From NCBI RefSeq assembly GCF_004379255.2, contig NC_056053.1, positions 23,494,188 to 23,558,187 of the forward strand: a DNA stretch of 64,000 bases, written 5' to 3'. Origin of the DNA: Salvia splendens. Its lineage: Eukaryota > Streptophyta > Magnoliopsida > Lamiales > Lamiaceae. Positions 61,705 through 64,000 of the stretch are shown here, one piece after another. Made by a program: the position numbers and the translations under genes. The notes beneath the pieces were generated by a model that saw nothing but the letters and a program-made list of their open reading frames with translations, ran no database searches and had not been told where the DNA came from. The stretch's first letter is position 1. The number at the start of each line of letters is the position of its first letter.

Positions 61705-63920
61705 ACTTTAACTCAAATAATATAATGGGGACTTTTTGTGACTAAAGAAATGCTCTTTGCTAATCTTTTATATCCACAATTCGCAAACATTTACTGCCTT
61801 ATTTTATTATTTTTCTCAAACTTGGATTCAATGTTTTAATATTTCATGGTTGTTGGAATTATTTGGATACCAACAATTCTAAATTTACAAATATTACTGG
61901 TTTTATGGAGTATTTAAACTCTAAATCATAAACCTTTAATATAATTATATACTATCAATAAGAGTAAATCCAAAATAAAAAAAAAAGTCCTGTTTAAAAA
62001 GTCGCTGAATTGGACAGAAGTCTGTAATATCGAATTATTGGACCTAATAAAATTGCTAGGCTTTCAAGGGTAATTCTTTCTTTATAAAAAAAAGGAATGG
62101 TTGACAATTCATTCACAATCTAATCAAGCAGACAAGCTTCGTTTCTATAGCTTAAAGTGTATAGTATAACTTTATATTGGGACTTAATGTTGCAAGATTT
62201 TTAGTGAAAATCGACCAAACTAGACACTAGGGAGTGTAACCAAATAAAAACAAACACACCAAGGTTTTCTTGAAGTGTGATGTGCCTCACTTTCACTCTT
62301 CCCTTTTAACTTAAACATTTGATCTCATTTACACAATGTACACATAATAGTTCTAGGTTTCGAGTAGATAACCGTGCCATATATGTAAGTGTAATCGGGA
62401 GGGGCTTAAGCCCCTTGTAACGACATGACGGCCAGATTGACATTTAATCTTCGAGTTTTTCAAAGAAAATGCACCATGTAGTCACTCCAACCAACATAAA
62501 ATGAGAACCAAGAAACATACCGGTGTCCCATCGATCTAAAAGTGCACGTCCTTATAAGTTGAGTCTGCTGCTAAAGACCAAATTACTAGTTGGAGGATGA
62601 TATATAAGGGTTGAAATTGCAATAGATGCTTTGAAAGAAGAAGAAAAATAAGATGCAGTAGATGCTTTGAAAGAAGAAGAAAAATAAAATGTTAGAGAGT
62701 AATTTTACATTAATCTAATTATAACATGTATTGGCTTAACGAATGCCCTAAAGATCATTTTTTTTGTGCAATAGTCAGGTAATGGTGATGGCAATTTATA
62801 AGGACTTAACATAGGCTTACCATCAAATTTTCAAATTTTCCACCCCTATTTATTCTAGCAATAGCATGGCTTTGTGATTTGCTGAAAAGCCATTTTACTT
62901 TTATAGTAGAGGCTTGTTTGTTTGTTATTGGGTCCATATATACATTATATACAGGATTTGCTGAAAAGCCATTTTACTTTTATCACCAAACATCGATTGA
63001 GGAAACAAACTAACAAAATTTTGGTTTAATAAAGAGAAATTTTGGTTAGGCATTTTATAAAGCAGTTAGAGTGCATAACTCAAAATTGAAGAACATAAAC
63101 ATATTGGCCGATTCTTATAGCCAATTTTTGCCAGCAGCAGTGAAGAATGATTTATAGCATAACTTTAAAAGAATATGCAATCATGAAATCGGAAATGCAG
63201 CGGTTCTAGGTATGCATTTTTTTTTCTAGAAAATGGAAGGTTCGATCACTCTTTGTGAATGCTTAATTGAACACTTCGGTGGATAAATAAATTACATTTT
63301 ATTAGTTTAAAAACTAAAAAATATTAATAATATAAAAAAATCATTATAGTAATTAGGAGTATAATAACACATTAAATCAATTTGATTGAGACACTAGCGT
63401 CGCAATCATATATCAATAAAGACATGCACATCTTGGCTCTCACATTAAAAATGAATTTTATTTGATAAATTAGGAGTATAATAACACATTAAATCAATTT
63501 ATAGCAAAAGAGTTATGTATTTCATTAAATCTAGGACTTTCTATTGATGACAAGCACAACAAAATAAGTGGAAATGACCAATCACACTAGTAATTATCAT
63601 GGGATTCATTGAAATCAATTACTACTAATTGATGTATGCAAATAGTTGAGTCAATGCATATACCCAAAGTAGTGGTTGTGGATTTTCATTAAAAGTAATG
63701 TGCCTATAATTAGTAGTCAAAATGTATCATATTTAAGGAAGCTATAACTACAATTATAGGGATTTAAAATTAGAGGGATATATAGCATTGTACGTAACTT
63801 TAACTATCGACCAATGATTTTGGATATGTAGATACTACTCTATTCCATTAAAAAAAAGAATTAGAATTTAGAATTGGATATTTCACGATTTATTTGGAAA
63901 TTAGATTTGGCAATAAGAGT
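61705..63920. other. AT-rich intergenic DNA with small duplications
   Basis: No gene was recognised. A 36-bp unit is tandemly doubled (62621-62656, 62657-62692; AGATGCTTTGAAAGAAG core). GATTTGCTGAAAAGCCATTT recurs near 62877 and 62955. AGGAGTATAATAACACATTA recurs near 63355 and 63471. Segments 63009-63094 and 63632-63782 resemble 44893-44973 and 58919-59073. Confidence 0.55.
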
Positions 63921-64000
63921 GTCCACTATAGGGGCGGCTCGCCGGCCACCTCGGAAGCGGCTAAGCCGCGCCTGTCTATAGTGGACGGGGCGTCCGCCCC
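63921..64000. mobile_element. GC-rich element end cut by the window edge (tentative)
   Basis: The sequence turns abruptly GC-rich and contains GTCCACTATAGGGGCGG (63921) and, inverted, CTATAGTGGACGGGG (63976). Such motifs look like terminal repeats of a MITE or PIF/Harbinger-type element, but the other end is outside the window. Confidence 0.3.

Noticed and set aside
1..64000. tRNA, rRNA or organelle-derived DNA
   Set aside because: I saw no cloverleaf, ribosomal or plastid-like stretch while reading; the tRNA-like words found are primer-binding sites.

Overview
This window is nuclear DNA of a flowering plant. It is AT-rich between genes, it has GT-AG introns, and it holds plant homeobox (HD-Zip I), GT47 glycosyltransferase and QALGGH-type zinc-finger genes among plant LTR retrotransposons. 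The species cannot be named from the sequence; a eudicot is likely. About two thirds of the window is transposable element (TE), mostly young, complete copies with matching target-site duplications (TSDs).

Layout. 1-3071: AT-rich DNA, a likely solo LTR, and a small LTR element on the minus strand with an unknown Pro-rich protein. 3733-11375: a complete Tat-lineage Ty3/gypsy element (Tat-1) on the plus strand. 11376-16160: intergenic DNA with old relics and a 657-bp hAT-type element, then the promoter of the first HD-Zip gene. 16161-17927: LMI1-like HD-Zip I gene 1 (3 exons). 18101-29251: a larger Tat element (Tat-2) on the minus strand that carries a spliced antisense gene and a second antisense ORF. 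30196-42644: the TATA box of HD-Zip gene 2, then a 12.3-kb Tekay/Del-type chromovirus inserted between that TATA box and the start codon. 42645-44202: LMI1-like HD-Zip I gene 2. 45528-50031: a GT47 exostosin-like gene broken by an LTR-interior-LTR-interior-LTR complex and missing its middle. 50396-56910: a decayed hAT element with a complete Ty1/copia element inside it. 56919-64000: AT-rich DNA with a palindrome-rich element, small duplications and a 78-residue C2H2 protein with two EAR-like motifs.

The resident genes are few: two tandem LMI1-like genes, the GT47 pseudogene and the small zinc finger. Removing the two large elements and one TSD copy of each leaves about 1.24 kb between the HD-Zip stop and start codons, so the pair is a tandem duplication later pushed apart by about 23.5 kb of retrotransposon. 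Both paralogues now have an element at a gene boundary: Tat-2 lies 173 bp past the stop of gene 1, and the chromovirus separates the core promoter of gene 2 from its coding region.

The most notable observations are the promoter-splitting chromovirus; a conserved UAG-CAA-UCA readthrough context between gag-pro and pol in both Tat elements; an antisense spliced gene in Tat-2 that Tat-1 lacks; the three-LTR complex; and a family of non-autonomous LTR elements whose protein has recurrent (C/S)WD(P/L) motifs.
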